Of a stretch of DNA of 64,000 nucleotides, positions 24,210 to 32,696 are shown piece after piece (within the stretch, counting starts at the first letter, position 1; every line of letters starts with the position of its first letter). The position numbers and the translations under genes are program-made. Origin of the DNA: Flavobacteriales bacterium UBA4422 (lineage in GTDB: Bacteria > Bacteroidota > Bacteroidia > Flavobacteriales_G > Salibacteraceae); the NCBI GenBank assembly GCA_002389645.1, contig DGQE01000035.1:93056-157055 (forward strand), in the 5' to 3' direction. The notes beneath the pieces were generated by a model. The model did not search any database and was not told where the DNA came from. It saw nothing but the letters and a program-made list of their open reading frames with translations.

Positions 24210-26651
24210 TTAATCTAGCGCCTGAAATGGCACGGTCACTGATCCTTTATCTGTCTGAACACTCATAAAGTACAAACCAGAAGGCAATTCGCTAATGTCT
24301 AATCCATCAGAATTTCTTTCTATAGAGAAAGACTTCACGAGCTGACTATAACTATTATAAATTTTGGCTTGAGAAGCAGCGGTGCTATTATCCATTTGCA
24401 AGAATAATGTGCCCGATGCAGGATTGGGATATACTTTGATGTTCAGACCATTTACTTCGTCAACTCCAACACCAGAATACGTCACTTCGTTGCTATATGC
24501 AGAGTTGCCTGCTCCATTTGAAGCGTATACGCGATAAAAATATGGCGTTCCGTTCATTGAAACGGTTGAATCAGAAAAGCTAGTTGTGTTGCCAGGAAGT
24601 GTTGCGATTGATACAAAGTTGCCACTGCTGTTATCAGAACGCTCTACATGCCAATTCGCTTCATTTGGTATGTCATCATTCCAGTCTAAATCGAGTTTAC
24701 TATTGGCGAAGTCAGGTGTTAAGTTCAGTACAATTTCAGCTCCTTCGATCAGTGTTGGGGCGATCAGTGAAAAAGCCCCTGGGTTTAAATTGAAAAACAC
24801 ATTATCTGCTGCTTCAACTCTGATTCTTCTTCCCGCACCGTTTTGATTGGGTATTTGAACCGTATAACTACCATTATTTGGAACCCCCTCAGCTAATGTG
24901 TCTGATATGAACAATCCGCTGCTAACGCATAAATAAATATTGACGGATTGGCAATTGATGGGCATTTGATCTGTTTGCGCCACATCCCATGTTACAGTAT
25001 AATATATGCCCGCTTCAATTTGTTCGTTAGTTTCAGGGGAAGTAACAACAAAAGGACCTTTACTACCATCTACCTCCATAGCAACCTCGTCAAAATTTAC
25101 GCCACCGCCAGCACTATTATTATCTCTTGCGGTTAGTCGGAAATTAAGGTCTCTAGAATAGGTCGCGTATGTTTCGCCAATTGTGGTTGTATTAGCAATA
25201 ACGCTGATGAGTCGAGGGCATGTCCTTTCTCCGTTTCCAACTACAGGGTCCCAAGATCTAAAAATTGGTGCGTTTCCTGATGGATTGCTTGGATCTCCAG
25301 AAGGACCCAAGTCCATTTCTTCCCAGCAATAGGTAATATTATCGCCATCGACATCCGTGGCGCTTCCTCTCAATACGAATGGCGTTTCTTTTGGAAGAGT
25401 ATAAAACTCTTCAGTCACAGTAACCTCCGGGGGCGTATTGCCAGTATTGGTAGTAGTTGCACAACTGTTTCCATTGCCAAATTGACTAAAAGCTACTACT
25501 TCATTGTATGAACCCGCGTGAAAATAATCGTCTGAATTATTCTGAAGGTTGGGTGCGCAAATACCAGCATAACCCATTATAGTTGATGCACTTCCTGGCT
25601 CATAGGCAGCGCTCTGCACTCTATTGCAGTTGTTGTTTTGAGTATGGTTCGCCCCAAACTGGTGGCCCATTTCGTGCGCTACATAGTCAATATCAAAAGG
25701 GTCTCCAGTTGGCGAACCACCGCCAGTCACTCCTCTTGCCTTGCCTCCTCCGCATACAGAGCCAAGCTGTGCAATGCCTCCTCCACCAGTGCTAAATACA
25801 TGGCCGATATCGTAATTCGCTGCCCCGATGATGTTATTTACGGTGGTCTGATTTTGATTCAACATAGCGCCTCCACTATTATTGGTGTATGGGTCAGTAT
25901 TTCCATTAAGAAATATTAATTGATCATTGTTTCCAATGATTTCCATGGTAATGGAGAAGTCTTTTTCATAAACACCGTTTACTCTGTTCATGCTCACGAC
26001 CATAGCACTTAAAACTCCTGGAATTGTTCCACCATGAAACTGAGAATATTCTCCAGTACAAGCCAAGGCAAGGCGGTAAGTTCTCAATTGCTCTCCTGTT
26101 CGTTCACTCATCTCCTTTAGATGAGGAATGATTTCTTTCATCTCGGTATACTCATCTTCTACTAAGCACTCATGTCCTTTAGAATGGGAATAAAACGCCA
26201 TATAATCTTTGCGATTGTATGAGTGGTATGTACCTTGTTGAGAGCTGATGGGATCAATGTAGATAGTGCCTTCAGAAGTAAATAGTATTCCATGAAAGCC
26301 TTTCTCTGTAAAACTCAATCGACCAAAGAAGTTCTTCCCTTGAGCCTTGTAGGTTTTGATTTCTGGATACCTTTCAGAAAGCTCGGGAGCCATTATCGGA
26401 CTTTCAACAACGCTCACGGTCTTTAATGATCCGTCAGGAAATGGGATTGAAATGTCGATTGCTTTTGCTTTGGAAGTAACGCTTTCCAAAGGGGCGCTTG
26501 CTAGAACGGTGCGATAAGACGCTTCATCCAAGTTAAAAACGAACGATTCGTATCCTGTTTTAATCTCTTGGTTGGCTACCATCATAGGTGTTTGAGCAAA
26601 TGAGCCTAATGTTGCAATCAGCGCAAGCGCTAGCGTATAAAATTGTTTCAT
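24210..26651 (-). CDS. T9SS-secreted reprolysin-like zinc metalloprotease
   Basis: This 813-residue exported protease has a signal peptide (1-19), a prodomain-like region (about 25-185) and a reprolysin-like catalytic domain (about 190-400) with the zinc motif HEMGHQFGANH near residue 325. Beta-sandwich and fibronectin-like domains follow (NLTPDFANSKLDLDWND to YSNEVTYSG). A C-terminal T9SS type A sorting domain ends it (about 740-813: VYPNPASGTLFLQ, LPSGLYFMSVQT). It should be exported by the Sec and type IX systems and cleaved from its tail at the surface. The 6-bp gap to the preceding lipoprotein gene shows an operon. That lipoprotein resembles the prodomain of this protease. Confidence 0.92.
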   Translation of the reverse strand: MKQFYTLALALIATLGSFAQTPMMVANQEIKTGYESFVFNLDEASYRTVLASAPLESVTSKAKAIDISIPFPDGSLKTVSVVESPIMAPELSERYPEIKTYKAQGKNFFGRLSFTEKGFHGILFTSEGTIYIDPISSQQGTYHSYNRKDYMAFYSHSKGHECLVEDEYTEMKEIIPHLKEMSERTGEQLRTYRLALACTGEYSQFHGGTIPGVLSAMVVSMNRVNGVYEKDFSITMEIIGNNDQLIFLNGNTDPYTNNSGGAMLNQNQTTVNNIIGAANYDIGHVFSTGGGGIAQLGSVCGGGKARGVTGGGSPTGDPFDIDYVAHEMGHQFGANHTQNNNCNRVQSAAYEPGSASTIMGYAGICAPNLQNNSDDYFHAGSYNEVVAFSQFGNGNSCATTTNTGNTPPEVTVTEEFYTLPKETPFVLRGSATDVDGDNITYCWEEMDLGPSGDPSNPSGNAPIFRSWDPVVGNGERTCPRLISVIANTTTIGETYATYSRDLNFRLTARDNNSAGGGVNFDEVAMEVDGSKGPFVVTSPETNEQIEAGIYYTVTWDVAQTDQMPINCQSVNIYLCVSSGLFISDTLAEGVPNNGSYTVQIPNQNGAGRRIRVEAADNVFFNLNPGAFSLIAPTLIEGAEIVLNLTPDFANSKLDLDWNDDIPNEANWHVERSDNSSGNFVSIATLPGNTTSFSDSTVSMNGTPYFYRVYASNGAGNSAYSNEVTYSGVGVDEVNGLNIKVYPNPASGTLFLQMDNSTAASQAKIYNSYSQLVKSFSIERNSDGLDISELPSGLYFMSVQTDKGSVTVPFQALD

Positions 26652-26657
26652 AAATGT

Positions 26658-27233
26658 TTAGTCAAATGATTCGTCTCTTGTAGGCTTTGGCAATGCGTCT
26701 TCATTATAGAGCGCATAAAATGTTTTGTTTCCCTTCAATAAAGGAGAAAGAAGCTGTTTTGTTTGTTCACCTTTAATTTCAGCAAATAACCCCTCTGCAT
26801 TAGCATCTAAGCGGATGGTTAATTTCCCATCTACCGACTTGCCTTTATAGGATTTGATCTCAGGATATTTTTCGGCCAACTCTTCATTCATGGTATTAGA
26901 GTTTTCGAGAAGGAACGTTTTAAAACCTTGTTGAGTGGGTAGCTCTAATTCTGCAGAACTGGAGCGAAGAGAGGAAAGAAGAGAAGTGTACTCGCAATAA
27001 TAAAGCTCAAAAGAACTAGGTGAAATCCGTTTTTCAAGGTCAGGAAGGTCGGCTTCGTCATATTTCTGCCAAAGTTCGCTTTCTGTTATTTCTATTGCGT
27101 GCTCCTGAGGGACATCATTGTTTTCTTGAACCTTAGGTATAGGTTCGGCCGTCAGTTGCACGGCAGGCTTTTTTTTGGAAGATGAACAACCCGCTATGGC
27201 GATCATCAGAAGGCTAAATAAAAATACTCTCAT
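26658..27233 (-). CDS. lipoprotein resembling the prodomain of the adjacent protease
   Basis: This 191-residue lipoprotein has a signal ending AIAGC (Cys16). Residues 70-180 align with residues 42-150 of the protease encoded 6 bp downstream: ELAEKYPEIKSYKGK against ELSERYPEIKTYKAQ, then DGKLTIRLDANAEGLF against FGRLSFTEKGFHGIL. Short basic linkers rich in Pro, Val and Gln separate the anchor from this domain. No catalytic residues are seen. Free-standing prodomains can act as inhibitors or folding helpers of their protease; that is a hypothesis here, based on similarity and operon position. Confidence 0.7.
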   Translation of the reverse strand: MRVFLFSLLMIAIAGCSSSKKKPAVQLTAEPIPKVQENNDVPQEHAIEITESELWQKYDEADLPDLEKRISPSSFELYYCEYTSLLSSLRSSSAELELPTQQGFKTFLLENSNTMNEELAEKYPEIKSYKGKSVDGKLTIRLDANAEGLFAEIKGEQTKQLLSPLLKGNKTFYALYNEDALPKPTRDESFD

Positions 27234-27381
27234 GTTCAGTTAGGTGATGGTAAATATATGGTTCGCTACCTAAATGATTTTGGATCGAATGAAAATTTGT
27301 TCGATTAGATGGGAATCCTGAACTTAAACGTAGAGAAATTAGCCCTTCGGAATGGGCAAAGATTCTGACCATATTTGCTGA

Positions 27382-28080
27382 ATGAAAAATGCAATTATTA
27401 CAGGCTCAACCAAAGGAATGGGCAGAAGTATAGCTGAAAAGCTTTCTGTGGATGGTTACAGGATTTGGATTTCAGCTAGAAATCAGAAAGATCTGGAGGT
27501 TGCCAAGAATGAAATTGAAGCAAAAACAGACAATGAAGTGATGATTCACGCGATTGATTTTTCAAATCAAGAGCAAATCGAGCGCTATGCGGATGAGATT
27601 TTAAATACAGGCCAAACGATCGATGTGTTGGTCAATAACGTTGGTGTTTATATTCCCGATAACCTGAAAGATGATGAGTTGAAGTTAGACATGCAGATGG
27701 ATGTTAATTTTTATGCGCCTTACTATTTGACACAGAAGTTGCTGAAGCAGTTTGAAGAGCAGAAGACGGGAAGTATTTTCAATATTTGCTCAGTGGTCAA
27801 TCGCAAGCCCCGTGTTGATGGAGCGAGCTACACCATTTCGAAATTTGCTTTTTGGGGCTATCACAAATTGTTACACCAAACATTGTTACCGCTTGGAGTA
27901 AAGGTGACCGGTTTCTTCCCTTCGTCCATCAACACATCGAGTTGGGATGGAATGGACGTTCCGAAAGATGAGTTCGTTCAACCAGAAGATGTCGCTGACA
28001 TGATATCTACAATTTTAAATATGAAGCGAGGCACTGTGCCTTCAGAGATTGACTTAGTGGCCATTAATCCTGATTTTTAA
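27382..28080 (+). CDS. short-chain dehydrogenase/reductase
   Basis: This 232-residue NAD(P)-dependent oxidoreductase has the dinucleotide motif TGSTKGMG, the NNVG segment and the catalytic Tyr/Lys in SYTISKFAF, with Ser in the ICSVVNRK loop. The basic residue in ISARNQKD favours NADPH. The substrate cannot be told; close relatives include 3-oxoacyl reductases and sepiapterin-type enzymes. It lies 1 bp before trmB in the same direction, probably co-transcribed. Confidence 0.88.
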   Translation: MKNAIITGSTKGMGRSIAEKLSVDGYRIWISARNQKDLEVAKNEIEAKTDNEVMIHAIDFSNQEQIERYADEILNTGQTIDVLVNNVGVYIPDNLKDDELKLDMQMDVNFYAPYYLTQKLLKQFEEQKTGSIFNICSVVNRKPRVDGASYTISKFAFWGYHKLLHQTLLPLGVKVTGFFPSSINTSSWDGMDVPKDEFVQPEDVADMISTILNMKRGTVPSEIDLVAINPDF

Positions 28081-28081
28081 T

Positions 28082-28789
28082 ATGGGAAAGAACAAGTTGA
28101 TGAAGTTCGCCAAAGTGAAAGAAATGGCGCATGTTCTCGAGCCAGCATTTAAAGAGATATTGCGTCAAGACTATCGCTTGAAGGGCAAGTGGCGAGAAGA
28201 GTTTGGGAATGATAATCCGATTGTATTAGAGTTGGCGTGTGGCAAAGGAGAGTATTCTGTGGGCATGGGAGAAATTTACCCTGACCGGAACTTCATAGGA
28301 ATCGACATAAAAGGCGCGCGCATTTTTGCAGGAGCTACTAAAGCAGAAGAAAAAGGCATGACCAACGTTCGGTTCCTTCGCACTAAAATTGACATGATTG
28401 CCTCCTTTTTTGCGGAGAATGAGGTAGATGAAATATGGATTTTGTTTGCTGACCCTCAGATGGAGAAGCCGCGAAAACGCCTTACCAGTATGTTGTTTTT
28501 AGATAGGTATAAGCACATCTTAAAACCTCGTGGGACATTGAATTTGAAGTCGGACAGCACGGAATTGTATGAATACACCAAAAACGAGTCTATTCCTGAA
28601 TTTAATGCAGAGAGAGCGGGCTATAACTTCGAAAAAGTGTTTGACACTGATTGTCTGTATGAAGAAGGCATCAATAAACTCGAGGAAACCATGCAAAAGG
28701 TTATGAATATTCGCACTTATTATGAGCAAATGTGGCTAGAGCAAGGAAAATCGATAAAATATTTGTGTTACAACTTTAAAAAGGCCTAG
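28082..28789 (+). CDS. trmB: tRNA (guanine-N7)-methyltransferase
   Basis: TrmB methylates guanosine 46 in the variable loop of tRNA. The 235 residues contain LELACGKGEYSVGM (SAM site), GIDIKGARI and IWILFADPQMEKPRKR, which holds the DP(W/Q) segment of the TrmB family. The C-terminal ELYEYT block also fits. The 3' end interlocks with the convergent DUF5916 gene through CTAG (28786-28789). It has the N-terminal GKNKLMKFA typical of Bacteroidetes TrmB. Confidence 0.93.
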   Translation: MGKNKLMKFAKVKEMAHVLEPAFKEILRQDYRLKGKWREEFGNDNPIVLELACGKGEYSVGMGEIYPDRNFIGIDIKGARIFAGATKAEEKGMTNVRFLRTKIDMIASFFAENEVDEIWILFADPQMEKPRKRLTSMLFLDRYKHILKPRGTLNLKSDSTELYEYTKNESIPEFNAERAGYNFEKVFDTDCLYEEGINKLEETMQKVMNIRTYYEQMWLEQGKSIKYLCYNFKKA

Positions 28790-31206
28790 CTCTTTTTGAG
28801 GCGATTCCTTGTAGTGTTATAATCCAAGAAATAGGAAAGACGTATAGATATGTTATTCTGCATGGGCGATTGCAGAGTGCCGTCTAAGTTTTGGAAATAA
28901 CTTGCCCCAACCGTTTTCCCTGCATTAGCAATTACATTTCGATAGAGCAGCACCAGCTCACTAGCAGGTGCAAACCACCAAGAAAACTTCACGTCAACAT
29001 TAAAGGTGTTGAAATTGAGGTCGTTTACTCCACCAAGGTTGGTCGGAGTAAGATCACCACTTTTTTCTAAGAAATAGAATGATTGGTAATCGACATCAGT
29101 GTAGGAATGACGCAATGCTAAAGTTAGTGACGCGGTGGGCGTAAACACGTATTGAGCATTGATGATGTTTTCCACCGAAAAAGTGTTTCTACGACCGAAG
29201 AATATGGAGTTGGCTAGCGTATCAGGAACAAACCCATAATCGTTGCGCGTGTCGGTTACGATGCTTTCAAGTACTGCAAAAAAGTGGTCGCCAAAGCGAA
29301 AACGGGGAGCAACACGAATGGAATAGAAGTAACGGTCAAAGTCGAGCTGATAACCACCTCTCAGGCGCGCATCTAGAGCTACTTTTTTTCGGTAATCAGT
29401 AGAGATAAAGGATGAACCTTCTGCCATTGGAGGTAGTTTAAACCAGCGTCCAAATTGCCGTGGCTCGAAGTAATCGTAGCTGTCAATAGGACGGACTTCA
29501 ATATCGGCTCCTGTAGCGAAAAAACTACGTGTTAATCCAAATAGTCTATAGAAGAAGCTTAAATACTCATAACGATATGGCTTTTGAAGAAAACGGTACG
29601 TTCCCCAAACTTCGTGTTCAACTCTATTAAACTTACCATTTGGCTGTATGCTTTGGTATCTTAAAGCGGCATACTGAGCTTGTTGGTTGTTTCTTTGTTG
29701 AAATCCTAGATCGTTGATATCAAAGTTGTCGGTATTTATCCATTGTCCTATTTCCCATTGCCAAAGGCCTTCAATATCTTGAAGCTCCCACCACCCACTA
29801 TACCCATCATCAATAGCGTTGTTCTCAAAAATAGCACTTTGCTTTCCTTCGACATTTAGCATGTACTTTCCAGATTTGGACACAAATGAGGTAAGCATTG
29901 CAGCTACGTTTGCGTCTCGATCTGGTCCTTTCCGCAACGTATTGGTGTTTACAAAACTGATGGACGAATTGCGATTAAAACGTTGATCAAGAACTAAAAC
30001 ATTATAGTTTGTCATGGGTTCTGTGAGCAGCTGTGTTTCGACACCATTTTCAGTTTTTGTGCTGAAATTATCATCTGTGATAGCATTCATCACACCTATT
30101 CCCAGGTTGTTTTTAGTGCGCCCAGAAACCTTCACCGCATTCAACAGGCGTGTGAACTCTTGTTTGATGGAAACACTGTCATTTGAGTTTAAGTCTTGTC
30201 CACGAATGTTTTTTGGCTCACCTCCAATCCGCCTTGTATAGAGGAGGTCTCCCAAATTAAACAGTTCTGTTCCCTCGGTGAAGAACTGCCGATTTTCGTC
30301 AAACCTATTTTCAAAAGGTGAAAGGTTTAAAAATTGCTGATCAAATGCTACTTGGCCAAAATCTGGGATCAAAGTCATATCTAAAGTGAAGCTTTCATTG
30401 ATGCCATACTTTAGGTCTAATCCAGCATTCACATCAAAGGCGCTTTTACCATCAAAATCATCAGCGTAAGCAGAAAGGTATGGCATCATGGACAACCGCA
30501 CGGGTGGATCTATATTGGTCATTCCGGTTAATAACCCGCATTGATATTCGAAACGATAACCTGAGCCTTTATCTAGAAAATTCCAAGTTGAAATCTTTCG
30601 ACTTCTACGCACATTACGCATAAAGTTTAACCCCCAATCTTTCACTGGAGTTTCTGGGAAACGCAACGCTATGTATGGGATTTCAGCTTCCATTGCCCAG
30701 CCCCATTCAGTGATTTTAACGGCACTTTTCCAAACAGAATTTAGGCTAAAATCATCTCCGTTCAATGTGGTTCTAGCATCGGATTGTGTTCCAGCTGCGG
30801 TTACCCAAAAATTAAAATCGCTTAATCCATCATTATACGGATTGATGAAAAACCCAAACCAATCGGTGTTTTCATTATAGGAGTCGCGCTGGGTGAGTTG
30901 GGTTAATATGCTATCTGGCGAATGATCTAAAAGTTTTGCTGAGATGTAGATAGCATTGTCATCATACAGCACCTTCACTTCGCTTTGCATATTTTGTGGA
31001 ACAGCACCTCCATTCTCAGGCTCAAACATTACGAAGTCTTTGGCAATAGGGGCGGTGTCCCAAATAGCATCGCTGATATCGCCATCTATTTTTGGACGCT
31101 CTGAAGCTCTAGTAGCCGGAATGGTTTTGCGTTCAACTTCTTGCCCAAGAACCAAGTTGGTAATAAGAACATACGTAATTAAGGATGGAGCTTTGCTCGG
31201 CTTCAT
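28786..31206 (-). CDS. DUF5916 outer-membrane protein with carbohydrate-binding-like N-terminus
   Basis: This 806-residue protein has a signal peptide, an N-terminal beta-sandwich of carbohydrate-binding family 9 type (about 30-215: ASERPKIDGDISDAIWDTA, VLYDDNAIYISAKL, WGWAMEAEIPY) and the DUF5916 region, which is probably an outer-membrane barrel (many Asn, Tyr and Phe; final strand NISIRLSYFLDY). This combination is frequent in Bacteroidetes and its substrate is not established. A -7-like TACTTTCG (31211-31218, minus strand) lies 4 bases before the ATG. The stop shares CTAG with trmB. Confidence 0.85.
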   Translation of the reverse strand: MKPSKAPSLITYVLITNLVLGQEVERKTIPATRASERPKIDGDISDAIWDTAPIAKDFVMFEPENGGAVPQNMQSEVKVLYDDNAIYISAKLLDHSPDSILTQLTQRDSYNENTDWFGFFINPYNDGLSDFNFWVTAAGTQSDARTTLNGDDFSLNSVWKSAVKITEWGWAMEAEIPYIALRFPETPVKDWGLNFMRNVRRSRKISTWNFLDKGSGYRFEYQCGLLTGMTNIDPPVRLSMMPYLSAYADDFDGKSAFDVNAGLDLKYGINESFTLDMTLIPDFGQVAFDQQFLNLSPFENRFDENRQFFTEGTELFNLGDLLYTRRIGGEPKNIRGQDLNSNDSVSIKQEFTRLLNAVKVSGRTKNNLGIGVMNAITDDNFSTKTENGVETQLLTEPMTNYNVLVLDQRFNRNSSISFVNTNTLRKGPDRDANVAAMLTSFVSKSGKYMLNVEGKQSAIFENNAIDDGYSGWWELQDIEGLWQWEIGQWINTDNFDINDLGFQQRNNQQAQYAALRYQSIQPNGKFNRVEHEVWGTYRFLQKPYRYEYLSFFYRLFGLTRSFFATGADIEVRPIDSYDYFEPRQFGRWFKLPPMAEGSSFISTDYRKKVALDARLRGGYQLDFDRYFYSIRVAPRFRFGDHFFAVLESIVTDTRNDYGFVPDTLANSIFFGRRNTFSVENIINAQYVFTPTASLTLALRHSYTDVDYQSFYFLEKSGDLTPTNLGGVNDLNFNTFNVDVKFSWWFAPASELVLLYRNVIANAGKTVGASYFQNLDGTLQSPMQNNISIRLSYFLDYNTTRNRLKKS

Positions 31207-31284
31207 TGCGCGAAAGTATGTGGAACATTAGTTTCTTTTTAAGAGATATTTTAAAAGATGAAATAGATGACAGACAGAGCCTTT

Positions 31285-31292
31285 TAACTTTG
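31285..31292 (+). promoter_or_regulatory. TAnnTTTG -7 element directly before the alkyltransferase-like gene
   Basis: TAACTTTG matches the -7 consensus and ends 6 bases before the ATG at 31299, so transcription would begin at or inside the start codon. No TTTG is visible at the -33 distance. Confidence 0.4.
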
Positions 31293-31298
31293 CTATGA

Positions 31299-31634
31299 AT
31301 GGAAAAAGATTTTTTTGATCAGGTATATGAGGTTGTGCGCTTAATTCCTCGTGGACGTGTTACGAGCTATGGTTCCATTGGTAAGTATTTGGGAGCTCCA
31401 CGATCAGCGCGTATGGTAGGTTGGGCAATGAATAATGCGCACCATCAAGACCCGCCAGTCCCAGCTCATAGAGTGGTAAACAGTCAGGGCCTTTTGACTG
31501 GGAAGATGCATTTTGAAACGCCTGTTATGATGGAACAGCTGTTAGAGTCGGAGGGTGTTATTGTCGAAAAGGATAAAGTCAAGGAGTACAGAAAGCTGTT
31601 CTGGGATCCTAGTATTGAGCTTAGCTTGGACTAG
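31299..31634 (+). CDS. alkyltransferase-like (Atl) DNA-repair protein
   Basis: This 111-residue protein is the DNA-binding half of an O6-alkylguanine-DNA alkyltransferase, with RGRVTSYGSIGKYLG and a helix-turn-helix. The active-site PCHR is replaced by PAHR (PPVPAHRVV), so the alkyl-accepting Cys is missing. Such Atl proteins flip out alkylated guanines and hand them to nucleotide excision repair. The stop shares CTAG (31631-31634) with the convergent GT9 gene. The -7 box is 6 bases upstream, suggesting a leaderless mRNA. Confidence 0.88.
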   Translation: MEKDFFDQVYEVVRLIPRGRVTSYGSIGKYLGAPRSARMVGWAMNNAHHQDPPVPAHRVVNSQGLLTGKMHFETPVMMEQLLESEGVIVEKDKVKEYRKLFWDPSIELSLD

Positions 31635-32602
31635 GTGCCTGCCAATTGGGCAATCCGTTGGATATCAATGTTGAACACACAGCCATCCTGATAACCGCGG
31701 TTTCCAAGTTTGCTCGTGGGGCGTTTTTTGCAATTAGCTTCTACTATTTTGGAGCCTTCACCGGGTTGCCAAGGTGAAAACCCAATCTGTGGCGTTGTTG
31801 CTAGCCAAATTGAAATAACGGGCTTTTTTAAGGCCGAAGCAATGTGCATCAAGCCGGTGTCGTGTGTGATCACCTCTTCTGATTGCTGTAAAATACTCGC
31901 TGACTGCTGCAAACTGAATGCTCCACAAGCGTTGAAAACTTGTTTGCCACACGCTTTTACCACTTGATCACCTGCAGCCCTGTCTTCGGGTCCGCCAAGC
32001 AGTACGATTGGTTTTTGAACAGCCTGGCAAAGGGCGATTATTTTCTCGGTTGGAAGGATTTTACCCTTCATTTTACCGCCTATTGCATAGCTGATATAAC
32101 CGCTGCGCACGTTTTCAGGAAGAGTATTCAAATCCACTTTGGATTTTTCTGGGATGAAATAGTCCAAGCCTTTCCCATCGTCTTCGATTCCCAATCCTTT
32201 CACAGTATGAAAGCTGCGCTCAACCACATGGCTAATAGGCAGCAATTCAATTTTCGTGTTCACATAAATCCACTTGGCAACGTTGCGCTTATCAATGGTA
32301 AACGATAAAGATTTACAGGCGCGTTTTACCTGTCGTGAACGCAGGTTGCTATGCAGGTCAACCACATAATCATACCTGTTATTCTTAAGCTCTTTGACTA
32401 CTTCACTTACGTGTTTATCGATAGTGATTACCTGATTCAAATAAGGGTTGCCATCTAGTATGGAAGCGTTGATCGTTTTTGTGATGAAATCAATTTCCAC
32501 CTCACCATCAAGCTGAGTTTTTAGCGCGCGAATGATGGGCGTGGTGAGCACTATATCTCCAATAGAGCTGAATCGTACAATAAGTATTTTGGTGACATTC
32601 AT
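31631..32602 (-). CDS. GT9 family heptosyltransferase-like protein
   Basis: This 323-residue protein matches the lipopolysaccharide heptosyltransferase family (GT9, GT-B fold): KILIVRFSSIGDIVLTTPII at the N-terminus and PIVLLGGPEDRAAGDQV, THDTGLMHIASAL in the C-terminal donor-binding half. It probably adds a sugar to the lipid A core. The chosen start is the ATG at 32602; nine extra residues of the longer frame add nothing recognisable. A CGAATGTA box (TACATTCG on the minus strand, 32629-32636) may be its -7 element. Confidence 0.85.
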   Translation of the reverse strand: MNVTKILIVRFSSIGDIVLTTPIIRALKTQLDGEVEIDFITKTINASILDGNPYLNQVITIDKHVSEVVKELKNNRYDYVVDLHSNLRSRQVKRACKSLSFTIDKRNVAKWIYVNTKIELLPISHVVERSFHTVKGLGIEDDGKGLDYFIPEKSKVDLNTLPENVRSGYISYAIGGKMKGKILPTEKIIALCQAVQKPIVLLGGPEDRAAGDQVVKACGKQVFNACGAFSLQQSASILQQSEEVITHDTGLMHIASALKKPVISIWLATTPQIGFSPWQPGEGSKIVEANCKKRPTSKLGNRGYQDGCVFNIDIQRIAQLAGT

Positions 32603-32660
32603 CGAAAAGCGAAGGTCTCGAATTTGCACGAATGTAAATGAGGAATTTCAATAACGAACA

Positions 32661-32691
32661 TTTGGTGGCATTGGCTTTCACATTACATTTG
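32661..32691 (+). promoter_or_regulatory. complete Bacteroidetes promoter before tatD
   Basis: TTTG (32661-32664), exactly 19 bases, then TACATTTG (32684-32691) match the full consensus. The -7 box ends 5 bases before the ATG at 32697. Since Bacteroidetes transcripts begin about 7 bases past the box, the mRNA should start at or within the start codon and be leaderless. Confidence 0.6.
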
Positions 32692-32696
32692 AAAAC

